A DNA stretch of 64,000 nt from PVC group bacterium (GCA_003567005.1 PXBF01000111.1:1-64000), one strand, 5' to 3'; shown: positions 1 to 7,556, numbered from the stretch's first letter. The notes: a model not told the origin generated them from the letters alone. Numbers and translations are program-made.

Positions 1-187
1 CAGAACTGTCCTTGGCCTCTTGAAGACCCAGCGTCTGGATCAGGATATTTTCATTGGGAATTGTGGAAGCGGCTCCCTTTAACTCAGCTAAATGGCGGTG
101 CGCCTCGGGCAGTTTTTTTAGTATTGCCTTTGTCTCCAAATCTACAGGGGGAGGTAGTGGTTGAAGCTGATACGTCGTCATCCGCAT
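1..187 (-). CDS. Fic family protein, N-terminal part only (cut by window edge)
   Basis: Minus-strand reading from an ATG at 185-187 stays open to the window edge, giving 62 residues. The peptide begins MRMTTYQLQP, and the segment LETKAILKKLPEAHRHLAEL followed by IPNENILIQTLGLQEAKDSS resembles the N-terminal helical domain of Fic/DOC proteins, where it precedes the AMP-transferring Fic core. The HPFxxGNG catalytic motif would lie outside the window, so activity cannot be judged. Upstream is a weak AGGGA ribosome site. A second ATG at 179-181 is a possible alternative start. The family match is from memory of the conserved N-terminal pattern. Confidence 0.75.
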   Translation of the reverse strand, partial: MRMTTYQLQPLPPPVDLETKAILKKLPEAHRHLAELKGAASTIPNENILIQTLGLQEAKDSS

Positions 188-194
188 ATTCCCT

Positions 195-268
195 ATATGT
201 TCAAAAAACGGCAAAATGTATACACGTCCCAGTCGATGTGTATAACAACGCCATTTTTTTGAACATAT
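195..268. promoter_or_regulatory. Large nested palindrome upstream of the Fic gene
   Basis: Two perfect 14-bp arms, ATATGTTCAAAAAA at 195-208 and its complement at 255-268, enclose a second inverted pair, TATACAC at 219-225 and GTGTATA at 238-244. The outer arm ends 8 bp before the Fic start codon. The placement suggests an operator, a cruciform or an RNA hairpin controlling the Fic gene. The sequence does not say which. Confidence 0.6.
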
Positions 269-487
269 GACAGATCGGGAAGACACGGAAGGGCGAAGAG
301 AATGCAAGGCGAGCGGAAGATGTGTGAGATTTACATGCGCATGGTGAAAATGGAAACATCGCCGCGAGATGGTGTTGCTCTTGGAAAGCTGGCTTGCCAG
401 CCGTAGCCGACGAGCGGCAGAGTGATGGCCCTCCTTCGCAGCCTTCGCTGGCTCTGGCTTGCCATGCGTAGCCCGCAGGGCGAAGCA
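269..487. other. Gene-free stretch between Fic promoter and tRNA-Leu
   Basis: No convincing coding region. The part from about 380 to 485 is GC-rich and contains CCTCCTTCGC and GTAGCCCGC words that recur in the intergenic repeats near 47.1 and 48.7 kb, so it is probably a decayed copy of the same dispersed repeat material. Confidence 0.5.
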
Positions 488-574
488 TGGTGCCGGGGGC
501 GGGACTCGAACCCGCATGAGTTTAACCTCGGCAGATTTTGAGTCTGCTGCGTATGCCAATTTCGCCACCCCGGC
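488..574 (-). tRNA. tRNA-Leu (anticodon CAA), CCA end encoded
   Basis: The minus strand folds as a tRNA. The 7-bp acceptor stem is GCCGGGG (574-568) paired with CCCCGGC (498-492), followed by discriminator A and an encoded CCA at 490-488. The T arm carries GGTTCGAGTCC. The anticodon stem GCAGA/TCTGC encloses the 7-base loop CTCAAAA, giving anticodon CAA, which reads UUG leucine codons. A long variable arm, as expected for class II tRNA-Leu, brings the total to 87 nt. Confidence 0.95.
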
Positions 575-638
575 GTTGATTGGACGGACAAAATAGCAGG
601 GCGGCAGGCGGTGTTCAATCCAAAAATCCTGCAGCGCG

Positions 639-705
639 AAAAAGCCCCGAGGACTCCGGACGCCCGACGCCGTGCTGGTTATTCGGAGTCAGGGGTCGGG
701 CGTCC
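639..705 (-). terminator. Probable rho-independent terminator of the symporter gene
   Basis: Directly downstream of the minus-strand symporter stop. On the minus strand, CCCC..ACTCCG (695-684) pairs with CGGAGT..GGGG (658-645) and is followed by a run of five U (643-639). A competing perfect 11-bp stem, GGACGCCCGAC (658-668) with its complement (695-705), occupies the same DNA. Similar GGACGCC-rich sequence recurs at 5616-5667 and 7273-7287. Confidence 0.65.
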
Positions 706-711
706 TTGGGG

Positions 712-2154
712 TTATGTTGGGGGGCTGGTTGTTTTCTTTTTCAGGTAGAGGCCGAGGAAGAGCCAGAAGAGGGTGATGATGCTGGTGACGACGAGCATGG
801 TGATGAGACCGAAAGTGTGTACCAGAGGGACGGAAACTGCGGTGAACAGTCCGCCGCCGACGAGAGGTTCGAATAGAAGTTGTTTATAGCCGAAAGCCTC
901 GAACGCGGGCGTTTCCGCTTTCGGGTCTGTGATCCGCATCAGCAGCAAGCCAGTGGCGGTAACGCCCAATGACTGGCCGAAGTCTCCCATGCCGCGCTCA
1001 AACCAGTAGTCGCTGAGCATGCGCGGTGCCAGCCACACAAATACGCCGATCGTCCAGAGCATACCGGTTATGATAAGAATGGCTAGCGGCATCCATGCGT
1101 CTGCAATGGCGCTGAGAGTTAGCGAGCCCAAGGCACTGACAATCAGGAGGTCCAGCGCACCGCCTTGGACTTTCAAGATGAGTTCGCGGTCGAGATGGCC
1201 GTCAAAAAACTTGTGATGCAGTTTTTCCACCACGATGCCCCCTATCATGGCCAACGGGAACAAGGGTACATGCCCGAAAAGTTCCGGCATGCCAAGCGGC
1301 ACCAGTAGCGTTTTTTCCATCCATTTGAGAGCGGTCAAGATGATGGCTCCGACACCGATTGCCAACCCGATGTAGGCAAGGTGAAAGCTCAAGGGCTCCA
1401 TACTCTCAATGTTGATGATCTTTTGGGAATGCTTCGTCGGTGGTTTGGGGGTCTGCGCTTGATTTTGTGTCTCCAAAAGAAGGTCATCTTCTATGGTAAC
1501 CATTTCGTGCGACAGGGTTTCAATTTGTTCCTGTTCTTGGCGGGCATTGGTGAGAATGCGCGTGTGCCCTTTCTTTACGCCCCAGTTTACAAGCGCAATG
1601 CCAGAGAGTACCCCAGCGATGAGCCCGATGGTGGCTACACCGAGCGCGAGGTCCTGTCCTTCCGGCCAGCCCAGTTCTCTGAAGGTGTCGCCGAGGCCTG
1701 CGGCTGTACCATGACCACCGATAAAGCCGATTTCGATGAGGGCACCGAACATGGGCTCGACGTCAAATAGCGGCATGAGAACCAGGGCTGTAACGGTAAG
1801 ACCGACAACATATTGTCCCCAGGCGATGGTATGGCTGAGGGCGACTTGCGGTCCGGCTTTGGTCCATACATCCTTGATGCCGGGGATGGTTTTTCCGAGG
1901 AAGAGGCAGGCAAATACAATATTGATTAGGAATCCGGGGTATCCCGACCAAATGCGCAAGGTGTCTTCGGAAATTAGTTCAAAGGATTCGCCGGTAAAAC
2001 GCTGCAGAACTTCGGGACCGAGCAGCAGCAGAAAGAATCCCCCGATAATCGATGCCGGGATGAAGAGGCTCCGCAGAAATGCAAGCCGTTTACGAATCAG
2101 TTTTCCGGCCACAAGAGCCAGCCCCAACCAAGCAAATGCCAGTAATTGTTCCAT
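712..2154 (-). CDS. Sodium/glutamate-type symporter (GltS-like)
   Basis: A 480-residue polytopic membrane protein. The N-terminal LGLALVAGKLIR helix, the IGFIGGHGTAAG motif near residue 145 followed by LGDTFRELGWPEG, and a second half with similar hydrophobic organisation match the GltS family of Na+-dependent glutamate uptake carriers. It is longer than the roughly 400-residue enteric GltS, mostly through a hydrophilic loop around residues 200-255 (QEQEQIETL...TPKPPTKHSQK) that probably lies in the cytoplasm. An AAAGGAAT ribosome site precedes the ATG. The exact substrate (glutamate or another anion) cannot be fixed from sequence alone. Confidence 0.85.
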   Translation of the reverse strand: MEQLLAFAWLGLALVAGKLIRKRLAFLRSLFIPASIIGGFFLLLLGPEVLQRFTGESFELISEDTLRIWSGYPGFLINIVFACLFLGKTIPGIKDVWTKAGPQVALSHTIAWGQYVVGLTVTALVLMPLFDVEPMFGALIEIGFIGGHGTAAGLGDTFRELGWPEGQDLALGVATIGLIAGVLSGIALVNWGVKKGHTRILTNARQEQEQIETLSHEMVTIEDDLLLETQNQAQTPKPPTKHSQKIINIESMEPLSFHLAYIGLAIGVGAIILTALKWMEKTLLVPLGMPELFGHVPLFPLAMIGGIVVEKLHHKFFDGHLDRELILKVQGGALDLLIVSALGSLTLSAIADAWMPLAILIITGMLWTIGVFVWLAPRMLSDYWFERGMGDFGQSLGVTATGLLLMRITDPKAETPAFEAFGYKQLLFEPLVGGGLFTAVSVPLVHTFGLITMLVVTSIITLFWLFLGLYLKKKTTSPPT

Positions 2155-2183
2155 AAAGAATTCCTTTTTTTGGATATATGTGC

Positions 2184-2597
2184 TTACATTCTTAGTGCCT
2201 TGAGGCCAGCTTTCTTGGCAGCCTTGAGTTGCCGGTCATCGGAAGAGGCAAATGCTTCCGCGCTCCATTCAACCGCACAGGCAACATGCAATGCATCCAT
2301 GGCTCGGACGGGGCTCGTCTCCAGAATGCGGATTGCGGATCCGATGACTGGAAGTGTGAGGTTGATGATGGCCGCATCGCGCACATCGGCAAGCAGTCGC
2401 GTTTTCGCATGACCATACTGCGCTTCTGTGATTGTACGCTCCCGTCTTCTTCGATTGAGTGCAGACAAGACTTCGGGAACACAGATTACACTGAGACCAA
2501 GCTCAGAGGCTTGGGTACAGGTAAGCTCGACTTTGTCACTGCCTTCCTCTTCAACGAATCGCTTTGCAAACGCGGATGAATCGAAAAACGTTTTCAC
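2184..2597 (-). CDS. PIN-domain ribonuclease toxin (VapC-like)
   Basis: A 137-residue PIN-domain protein of usual VapC length. The metal-binding acidic set is visible: D6 in FFDSSAFAKRF, E42 in VPEVLSALNR, D101 in RAMDALHVACA and D120/D121 in ASSDDRQL. VapC toxins are Mg2+-dependent endoribonucleases that typically cut tRNA or rRNA. Its start overlaps the stop of the upstream antitoxin gene by 4 nt, the usual translational coupling of type II toxin-antitoxin pairs. Intact catalytic residues suggest it is functional. Confidence 0.88.
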   Translation of the reverse strand: MKTFFDSSAFAKRFVEEEGSDKVELTCTQASELGLSVICVPEVLSALNRRRRERTITEAQYGHAKTRLLADVRDAAIINLTLPVIGSAIRILETSPVRAMDALHVACAVEWSAEAFASSDDRQLKAAKKAGLKALRM

Positions 2598-2821
2598 CGG
2601 GTGCGTCCCTCCAGAATCGCTGACGAAAGTTCAGCTCCTTTTGCCGTGAGGCGAAGGGCGGGTTTTTGCCAGGATGGTTGCGTATCGGCCTGACTTTTTG
2701 CGGGGCATACCTCTGCAATGGGACGGCCATGGCGCAGAACAACCAATGTTTCTCCGTTTTCCACCTTGGTGAACATATCCGCGGCATGGCTTCTTAATTC
2801 GGTTAATGTAACAGTGGTCAT
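2594..2821 (-). CDS. Phd/YefM-like antitoxin of the VapC pair
   Basis: A 75-residue protein starting MTTVTLTELRSHAADMFTKV and continuing GETLVVLRHGRPIAEVCP, the Phd/YefM DNA-binding antitoxin fold. The ATG at 2819-2821 follows a GGGAG ribosome site. A longer reading back to 2914 has no such support. The C-terminal half (residues 45-75) is variable and would wrap the toxin. The gene precedes and overlaps the PIN toxin gene. Such antitoxins normally repress their own operon, but no clear operator palindrome was seen. Confidence 0.85.
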   Translation of the reverse strand: MTTVTLTELRSHAADMFTKVENGETLVVLRHGRPIAEVCPAKSQADTQPSWQKPALRLTAKGAELSSAILEGRTR

Positions 2822-2979
2822 GATAAAAGCTCCCATCTGTACATAAGCGTACGGAAAAGGGGTCGTTCCGTCAAGCAACGCTCGATTTGACAAACCGTAA
2901 CTTCGTAAAAGCATACAGTCGCATAACGGGGTCAGTGAAGTGGGGTTGAAAAACCAAACCGGTAGTGTGGTAACTCGTG

Positions 2980-3738
2980 TCAGCGGCGGGCGATGAAAAA
3001 TTCGTAGGCGTAGGAGTCTGAATAGCGTCGGTGCATATCGGGCTCGTCGGCAATTTGGTCGAGTATCGCCAAGGCTTCTATGTCGTCAGCATATTTTGTA
3101 CGCAGCGTCGCAATGCGTGCTTCCATGGGGGTGTAGAAGTCTTGCCACCAGGCTTCGTCGGGTAATGTGAAATGATCAATGAGGTCGAATCCGCAGTCTT
3201 TGATGCTTTGCAAGTTGTCTGAGAGCCATCCCATGGTGGGGTAATCGAGATCGAAGCTGGCTTTGACGGTTGGTGGAGGATTCTCTTTACGCCAGATCGC
3301 ATCGGTAAATGCGAGGTATCCGCCGGGGCGTAGGAGTCCGCGGCAGACTTTTAGTGCGGGGCGTAAGCCGATGCTGTAAAGCGCTCCCTCGGACCAGATG
3401 AGGTCGAACGTTTCGGGCTCTGCGTTTGGGCAGGCCATGTCTCCAACCATAGCTTTTACGCGTGACGAGAGGCCTTGCTTCTCGATGGTTTCCTCGAGAA
3501 TTTCAATGCTGGGCGCATGGTTGTCGATCGCCGTGATCGAGCCTGCGGTCAGATCGGCAAGATATAGGGTCTGGCATCCGACACCGCAACCTAAATCAAG
3601 GATCTCGGGATGTGTCGGTAGCTCGCGGCAGAAGGCGAGGGCTTTGGTTGCGCAGTCTTTTGAGCCGGGGCCTTGTCGCGGCAGGTGCTCGTATACTTCA
3701 AAGAAGATTTTCCAGAAGTGGGGGCTTATTATGTTCAT
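2980..3738 (-). CDS. Class I SAM-dependent methyltransferase
   Basis: A 252-residue protein with a Rossmann-type methyltransferase core: motif I ILDLGCGVGCQTLYLA at about residues 46-61, the acidic ITAIDNH after strand 2, and motif IV-like FDLIWSEGALYSIG. The C-terminal third (PDEAWWQDFYTPMEARI) resembles UbiE/COQ5-like small-molecule methyltransferases. The substrate is unknown. It stands alone between two toxin-antitoxin-like pairs, with only a weak ribosome site before the ATG. Confidence 0.85.
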   Translation of the reverse strand: MNIISPHFWKIFFEVYEHLPRQGPGSKDCATKALAFCRELPTHPEILDLGCGVGCQTLYLADLTAGSITAIDNHAPSIEILEETIEKQGLSSRVKAMVGDMACPNAEPETFDLIWSEGALYSIGLRPALKVCRGLLRPGGYLAFTDAIWRKENPPPTVKASFDLDYPTMGWLSDNLQSIKDCGFDLIDHFTLPDEAWWQDFYTPMEARIATLRTKYADDIEALAILDQIADEPDMHRRYSDSYAYEFFIARR

Positions 3739-3890
3739 ATGAGAAAGGTAGCACGATTATATTTGAGCGTCTAGTGCGGTGGATGCGTGTAGCGCGCTGG
3801 GATGCACCAGGTTGGCACAACCTGTTTGTGTTTAGGCTGTGCCTTTTATGTAGTGTTGGCGTTTGGGAGCAGGGAGTATTTTGGTGGGTT

Positions 3891-4418
3891 TCAAAACATG
3901 TTTGGTGCAAGCTTACCTAATGCGTTAAGCAGACGACTTTTGTGTGGTTCGTCGAGTTCGTTGGCGAGTTCTTGGATGCTTTCCGGTTCAACGAGTTTTT
4001 CTGCGAGCATGGTTTGGACGAAAGTTATGTCTTTGTCGCGGCCAGCCAGTAATTTGCCTACTGCCAAGTCCGCTGGTGACAAGCATAATCCAACACACCC
4101 TTTTGTGGCTGGAGATGCTATTGTGATCAAACGTGTGCGCCAGTTGTGCGGGAGTATGGCAGCTTCCGGCGTGACGCCATGGGCGTAATATCCGTACGTT
4201 TCATGAAAGGGGGAAAGTTCGCCGATGCAGCCGTCAATGATGTCAGCCTTTTCGGGGGCGTTTTCGGGAAATGTATCTGCCTCCATGGATACCCGTAAGG
4301 ATTCTGGAGCATAAGGGAAGGCACCGAGGATGGCCTGACTTCCGATGATGACGATGCGGTCTTCTTCAGTAATGGAGCCGGCTGCACGGATTACATGTTC
4401 AAGCTGCTCGCGCGTCAT
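3891..4418 (-). CDS. Nucleotidyltransferase-like protein (DUF6036 type)
   Basis: A 175-residue protein. VIIGSQAILGAF near residue 24 is a nucleotidyltransferase-fold GS motif, followed by MEADTFPENAPEKADIIDG, where the acidic pair probably binds metal. LSPADLAVGKLLAGRDKDITFV is typical of the DUF6036/AbiEii-like group. These proteins are often one half of a toxin-antitoxin-like pair that modifies tRNA or a partner protein. The start overlaps the end of the upstream 111-residue gene by 20 nt. The family assignment is from remembered motifs, and the role is inferred. Confidence 0.7.
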   Translation of the reverse strand: MTREQLEHVIRAAGSITEEDRIVIIGSQAILGAFPYAPESLRVSMEADTFPENAPEKADIIDGCIGELSPFHETYGYYAHGVTPEAAILPHNWRTRLITIASPATKGCVGLCLSPADLAVGKLLAGRDKDITFVQTMLAEKLVEPESIQELANELDEPHKSRLLNALGKLAPNMF

Positions 4419-4734
4419 GGTTGCGATACTCCTTGATGATTTTCCAGCGTTCCTTGTTGGTGAGAACGCCGCAGAACGGGCTGTTTTGGCGCAACCGGGT
4501 TGCTTTGGGGGCGGGGTCTAGAAGTATGCTGCGAATTTTCTCCCATGGTGTTTGCAGAATGAGAGCCCACTCGTCTGCGCAGGCTTTTTCCCGGCCAGTT
4601 AAAATGATTTGCCAGCGCTTGCATGTGGCCTGCGCTTTTAAGAGTCCCTTGCGTTGCGGATCTTGATCAATCTGCGCCACGATCTGCTTTGCCAGAGCGA
4701 GGCTACGGTCATCAATATTTTTGTGTGAGTGCAT
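4399..4734 (-). CDS. Small partner of the nucleotidyltransferase-like protein
   Basis: A 111-residue, basic, mostly helical protein without a recognised domain. Visible patterns are LALAKQIVAQIDQDPQRKGLL and a C-terminal VLTNKERWKIIKEY. It is the upstream gene of a two-gene unit whose 20-nt overlap implies coupled translation. By analogy with paired DUF6036 loci it is probably the cognate partner (antitoxin or DNA-binding subunit), but no helix-turn-helix could be identified with confidence. Confidence 0.55.
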   Translation of the reverse strand: MHSHKNIDDRSLALAKQIVAQIDQDPQRKGLLKAQATCKRWQIILTGREKACADEWALILQTPWEKIRSILLDPAPKATRLRQNSPFCGVLTNKERWKIIKEYRNHDARAA

Positions 4735-4874
4735 GTCCGTAAATTAACAGGATGATGTGTATGTGTCCAGTGATGGCTGTTGCGGGCGGTTGGCGTTGGT
4801 CGTTGCTTAAGGTGTCTGGACCGGCAAAGCCGCGATAGCGAGTTTTGCGTGGCCTGACATCTTCCGGGGGGTGT

Positions 4875-5588
4875 TCAGACTTTGCCTTTGAGATAGCGTC
4901 TACGATTTTTTTCGGGGAACTTTTCGATGGCGTAGCGCAGCATGGTACGGGGCATGGTGCGGTAGTGTTTTTTGAGAAAGGTTTCTTCGGTTGGCAAGTC
5001 GCGGTTACCGACTTCGCGCAGCATCCAGCCGACGGCCTTGTGGATCAGGTCGTGTGTGTCATGTAGAAGGATCTCGGCAATGGCGAGGGTGTCGGCGTAA
5101 TCGTTATGCTTGATAAAGTGAAGCGTTGCGATGATGGCGATGCGTTTTTTCCAGAGAGATTGCGAGCGGGCAAAGGAGTAGAGCGGGGCGCGGGGTTTGT
5201 CCTGGAGGTAGGCGCCGACGATGTGTGGGGCGGTTACATCGATCAAATCCCAGTTGTTGATGTGGGTGGTATTTGCCATATATAGATCGTAAATCTTTGT
5301 CTGCTGCTCTGACGTGCCTTTTTTGTATTGGTGCATGAATATAATGAGGGCGAGCATGCGTTCTTCGTGGATCTTGGATTTTAGTAAAATGGTCGCATCA
5401 CGCAGGGGGAGTGTTTGGTATTCTTTGGCGATGCGGCGGATAGCTGGAACACGAACCCCGATGAAGATATCGCCTTCGGCATATTCTCCGGGACCCGTCT
5501 TGAAGAAGCGTTGCAGGATTTCGGCATCCGCTTTTCTTGCTTGCTTGCGGAGTGTGGTGCGCAGTTTTTTCAGTGTGTTGGTCGTCAT
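4875..5588 (-). CDS. AlkD-like DNA alkylation repair glycosylase
   Basis: About 237 residues of HEAT-like helical repeats matching the DNA alkylation repair family. EGDIFIGVRVPAIRRIAKEY, the signature NNWDLIDVTAPHIVG (the conserved Asp contacts the damaged nucleotide) and HDLIHKAVGWMLREVG are all present. The family removes N3- and N7-alkylated purines. The ATG at 5586-5588 (MTTNTLKK) is preferred over an upstream TTG at 5609. The two candidate starts share a TNTL repeat, suggesting a short local duplication. No strong ribosome site is visible. Confidence 0.88.
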   Translation of the reverse strand: MTTNTLKKLRTTLRKQARKADAEILQRFFKTGPGEYAEGDIFIGVRVPAIRRIAKEYQTLPLRDATILLKSKIHEERMLALIIFMHQYKKGTSEQQTKIYDLYMANTTHINNWDLIDVTAPHIVGAYLQDKPRAPLYSFARSQSLWKKRIAIIATLHFIKHNDYADTLAIAEILLHDTHDLIHKAVGWMLREVGNRDLPTEETFLKKHYRTMPRTMLRYAIEKFPEKNRRRYLKGKV

Positions 5589-5615
5589 TCTAAGAGTGTT
5601 GGTGGGCAAGCAGCG

Positions 5616-5667
5616 AGGACGCCGGACTCCTGACGCCGGACTCCGGTCGGCGTTAGAGTCAGGAGTC
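5616..5667. repeat. Hairpin built from tandem GACGCCGGACTCC units
   Basis: Two adjacent 14-bp units, GACGCCGGACTCCT and GACGCCGGACTCCG, are followed by a complement. GACTCCTGAC at 5625-5634 pairs with GTCAGGAGTC at 5658-5667. The hairpin overlaps the stop codon of the minus-strand small secreted protein gene and may end its transcript. It is related to the hairpin at 658-705. Confidence 0.6.
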
Positions 5668-6076
5668 AGGGAGAGGTGCTATCCGCTGTCGGGGGGTCTT
5701 TATCTGTTTTTGTCTCAGCCGGTTCCGTGGGAAGCATTTCATCAATAGCAATCCATTTCCCTTCCGACATGGTCCAGGATTCACCGGTTTCCGTGTTGAT
5801 GCGAATGGCACCCCAGTCGTTTTGCAAGGAGATGAACTGGACTTCATAGGTGCCTTCGGGCAAGGGTTTGTCGCGATCCGTTTCGGGTATTGGCTGCCAG
5901 GCTTGATTTCGTAATAGATAGGCTTGCCCGGTTGTGCGGTTCCATCGGATGGCATCATAGCTGTGCATGCCCATTTGAACTGTCACCACGGCATATGTAT
6001 CCGCTTTCGGTTGTGAAGTTGCATGTGATGCTGTTGCTGCCAGTAAAACTATTAGGGATATTTGAAACATTTTCAT
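5666..6076 (-). CDS. Small secreted protein of unknown function
   Basis: 136 residues from the ATG at 6074-6076 (MKMFQISLIVLLAATASHA), preceded by an AAAGGA ribosome site. A longer reading back to 6121 lacks one. Residues 1-19 form a classical signal peptide with an SHA cleavage site. The mature part (YDAIRWNRTTGQAYLLRNQAW and later AIRINTETGESWTMSEGKWI) contains two copies of an R-x-N-x-x-T-G-x-x-W/Y pattern, likely two short beta units in which a tryptophan-rich strand repeats. The tail is acidic and Pro/Thr-rich. No known domain was recognised; it is probably periplasmic. Confidence 0.7.
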   Translation of the reverse strand: MKMFQISLIVLLAATASHATSQPKADTYAVVTVQMGMHSYDAIRWNRTTGQAYLLRNQAWQPIPETDRDKPLPEGTYEVQFISLQNDWGAIRINTETGESWTMSEGKWIAIDEMLPTEPAETKTDKDPPTADSTSP

Positions 6077-6345
6077 GGTGGTGTCCTTTCTGTTAATTTT
6101 GTATTTCGTAGAACCAATCAAAGAGATTTGCCATACCTAGCGCTTCTTGCACGCGTTCTTCTGTAGACATATTTCGCACCCGGTTTCATTTCTGTTCAAA
6201 TGATTGCCGGGCACAGCGACTTTTTCTGGAGGGTGGAAAAGAATGCTGGTTGCCGCTGGTGATTGTTCTGTTCGTTTGTGTCGTCTGCATATGTCTACAG
6301 TGCCAACAGATTGTTTGTAAATCAAGTTGTCTGTTGGCGTTTTGA

Positions 6346-7134
6346 TTATTCGGCAAGTACGGTTTCGAGGGACGTTTCTTTGCCGAGGGTGAGCAGGTGA
6401 AACCTCCCGGGTTTTTTTGATTTTGTGACCGGGGTGATGCCCGTGCCGACTAGGTGGTGTTGGGTTGGACCTGTTGTGATGGTGCCGGTAAAGTGAAGAT
6501 GGCCATTGAAAACGTGAGAGACTTGGCTTTGAATTTCGGTGTCGAAGAAGTCGGGGTTTGCGCTTTGGACGTATTTCGTCATGTTACGATTGGGGGATAC
6601 GCTGAGAATGTACTCTCGAATAGGAGGGTTTGCAAAAGGGACGTGGGTGAAGATGAAGTTGCGTTTGTTTTTGGGTAAGCGCTCCAGCAACCATTCTTTG
6701 GTTCCATCGGCCACTTTACTGAGTGCGCTATTGATCAAAAACAGGCCAGAGTCCTCTGCTTCGATATACTGATTGGCAAGATTAAAGCCGGCAGCTTCCC
6801 AGATTTTGGTCAGTTCTTCGCATTTGTCGCGGGTCAAGGCCCAACGCGTGAAGGGATAGACTGGAAATTCCAGATCGTGATTGCCGGGGGTGAAATACCA
6901 TGGGCAATGGAGCTGGTTGAACTGTTCCACAACAAGATCGCGATTCTCATCGCTATACCAATCCATGAGGTCGCCCACGGATATGACCAAATCAGGAGAT
7001 GCAGCTTTGATTTGGGTCATGAGGGCAAGGAAAGATGGCCAGGCGTCTTTGAAGAAGAGCCGGTTTTCATGAAATAAATCATGCGGGTCGTTGGGGGCTA
7101 TTGCATGTATATCGCCGATAATTGCTATTTTCAT
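6346..7134 (-). CDS. Calcineurin-like metallophosphoesterase
   Basis: A 262-residue protein with the full metallophosphoesterase signature: D8-x-H10 in IIGDIH, VGDLMDW near residue 54, TPGNHDLEF, FTHVPF, and VFNGHLHFTG with the last metal-binding histidines. These enzymes use two metal ions to hydrolyse phosphomono- or diesters. The family spans cyclic nucleotide, UDP-sugar and protein phosphatases, and nothing here fixes the substrate. No signal peptide, so it is cytoplasmic. It is monocistronic and divergent from dnaK across a 420-bp regulatory region. Confidence 0.88.
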   Translation of the reverse strand: MKIAIIGDIHAIAPNDPHDLFHENRLFFKDAWPSFLALMTQIKAASPDLVISVGDLMDWYSDENRDLVVEQFNQLHCPWYFTPGNHDLEFPVYPFTRWALTRDKCEELTKIWEAAGFNLANQYIEAEDSGLFLINSALSKVADGTKEWLLERLPKNKRNFIFTHVPFANPPIREYILSVSPNRNMTKYVQSANPDFFDTEIQSQVSHVFNGHLHFTGTITTGPTQHHLVGTGITPVTKSKKPGRFHLLTLGKETSLETVLAE

Positions 7135-7342
7135 GTTGAGCTGCTTTTCGCAAGTTTAGAAAGACAGCAAATTATGCGCGTGACATGATTATGCAAGTTT
7201 TTTTGCGTTGATGTTTCGCTGGGGGGGCAGGGGCGAGGCTCTGCCTTGTCTGCTTGCTGGCGCGCTGAGAGGCGAGGACGCCGGACGCGTGAAGCGGGAT
7301 GAATGGGGGGTGAGACATTGTGGCGCGAAGATTTGGTTTCGC

Positions 7343-7425
7343 TGTGCAGTTGTGACTGTATGTCTCATTTTGGTTTCTTTATGGTGCGTTATTGATTTCT
7401 TGGTTAACTGCCTTGTGCAGTTGTG
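7343..7425 (+). promoter_or_regulatory. Paired upstream repeats, candidate activator sites for dnaK
   Basis: The 12-mer TGTGCAGTTGTG occurs at 7343-7354 and again at 7414-7425, 71 bp (about seven helical turns) apart on the same face of DNA. The second copy is also part of a perfect inverted repeat, AACTGC at 7406-7411 with GCAGTT at 7417-7422. Position, about 60-140 bp upstream of the predicted start, is typical for sigma-54 activator binding sites. Confidence 0.45.
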
Positions 7426-7458
7426 GTTATGTTTTTTTTTGGCGAGGTGGTTTTGGGG

Positions 7459-7475
7459 TTGGCATGGTATTTGCT
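7459..7475 (+). promoter_or_regulatory. Sigma-54-like (-24/-12) promoter of dnaK
   Basis: TTGGCATGGTATTTGCT matches the RpoN consensus YTGGCACGRNNNTTGCW at every defined position except one (T for C in the -24 block). The invariant GG (7461-7462) and GC (7473-7474) have the required spacing. Transcription would begin near 7486, leaving a leader of about 70 nt before dnaK. Match and spacing are seen directly; function is inferred. Confidence 0.55.
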
Positions 7476-7556
7476 TGGTAAAGTGATGGTATTTTTGTCC
7501 TTTGGAAAAATTCTTGTCAGGGACATCGAAGAGAAGACCGAGAGAGGAGATTTGCT

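Larger units (their letters stand above)
7135..7556. other. 422-bp region between phosphoesterase and dnaK
   Basis: No believable gene. A 92-codon open frame across it overlaps the promoter elements and has no ribosome site. The region holds a GGACGCC repeat fragment (7273-7287), two upstream 12-bp direct repeats, a sigma-54-like promoter and a GAGAGGAG ribosome site just before dnaK. No CIRCE (TTAGCACTC-N9-GAGTGCTAA) operator is present. Confidence 0.7.

Noticed and set aside
5628..5668. CRISPR-like short repeats
   Set aside because: Only two adjacent 14-bp units with no spacers; this is a hairpin, and no array or cas gene exists in the window.
6137..6325. 62-codon minus-strand frame between the small secreted protein and the phosphoesterase
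   Set aside because: No ribosome site, no domain, mixed composition; treated as spacer.
7208..7486. 92-codon open frame upstream of dnaK
   Set aside because: Overlaps the sigma-54-like promoter and its upstream repeats, has no ribosome site, and its composition (many Trp, Cys, Leu) looks non-coding.
7135..7556. CIRCE/HrcA operator upstream of dnaK
   Set aside because: No 9-bp TTAGCACTC/GAGTGCTAA pair, even allowing mismatches, was seen here or before groES.
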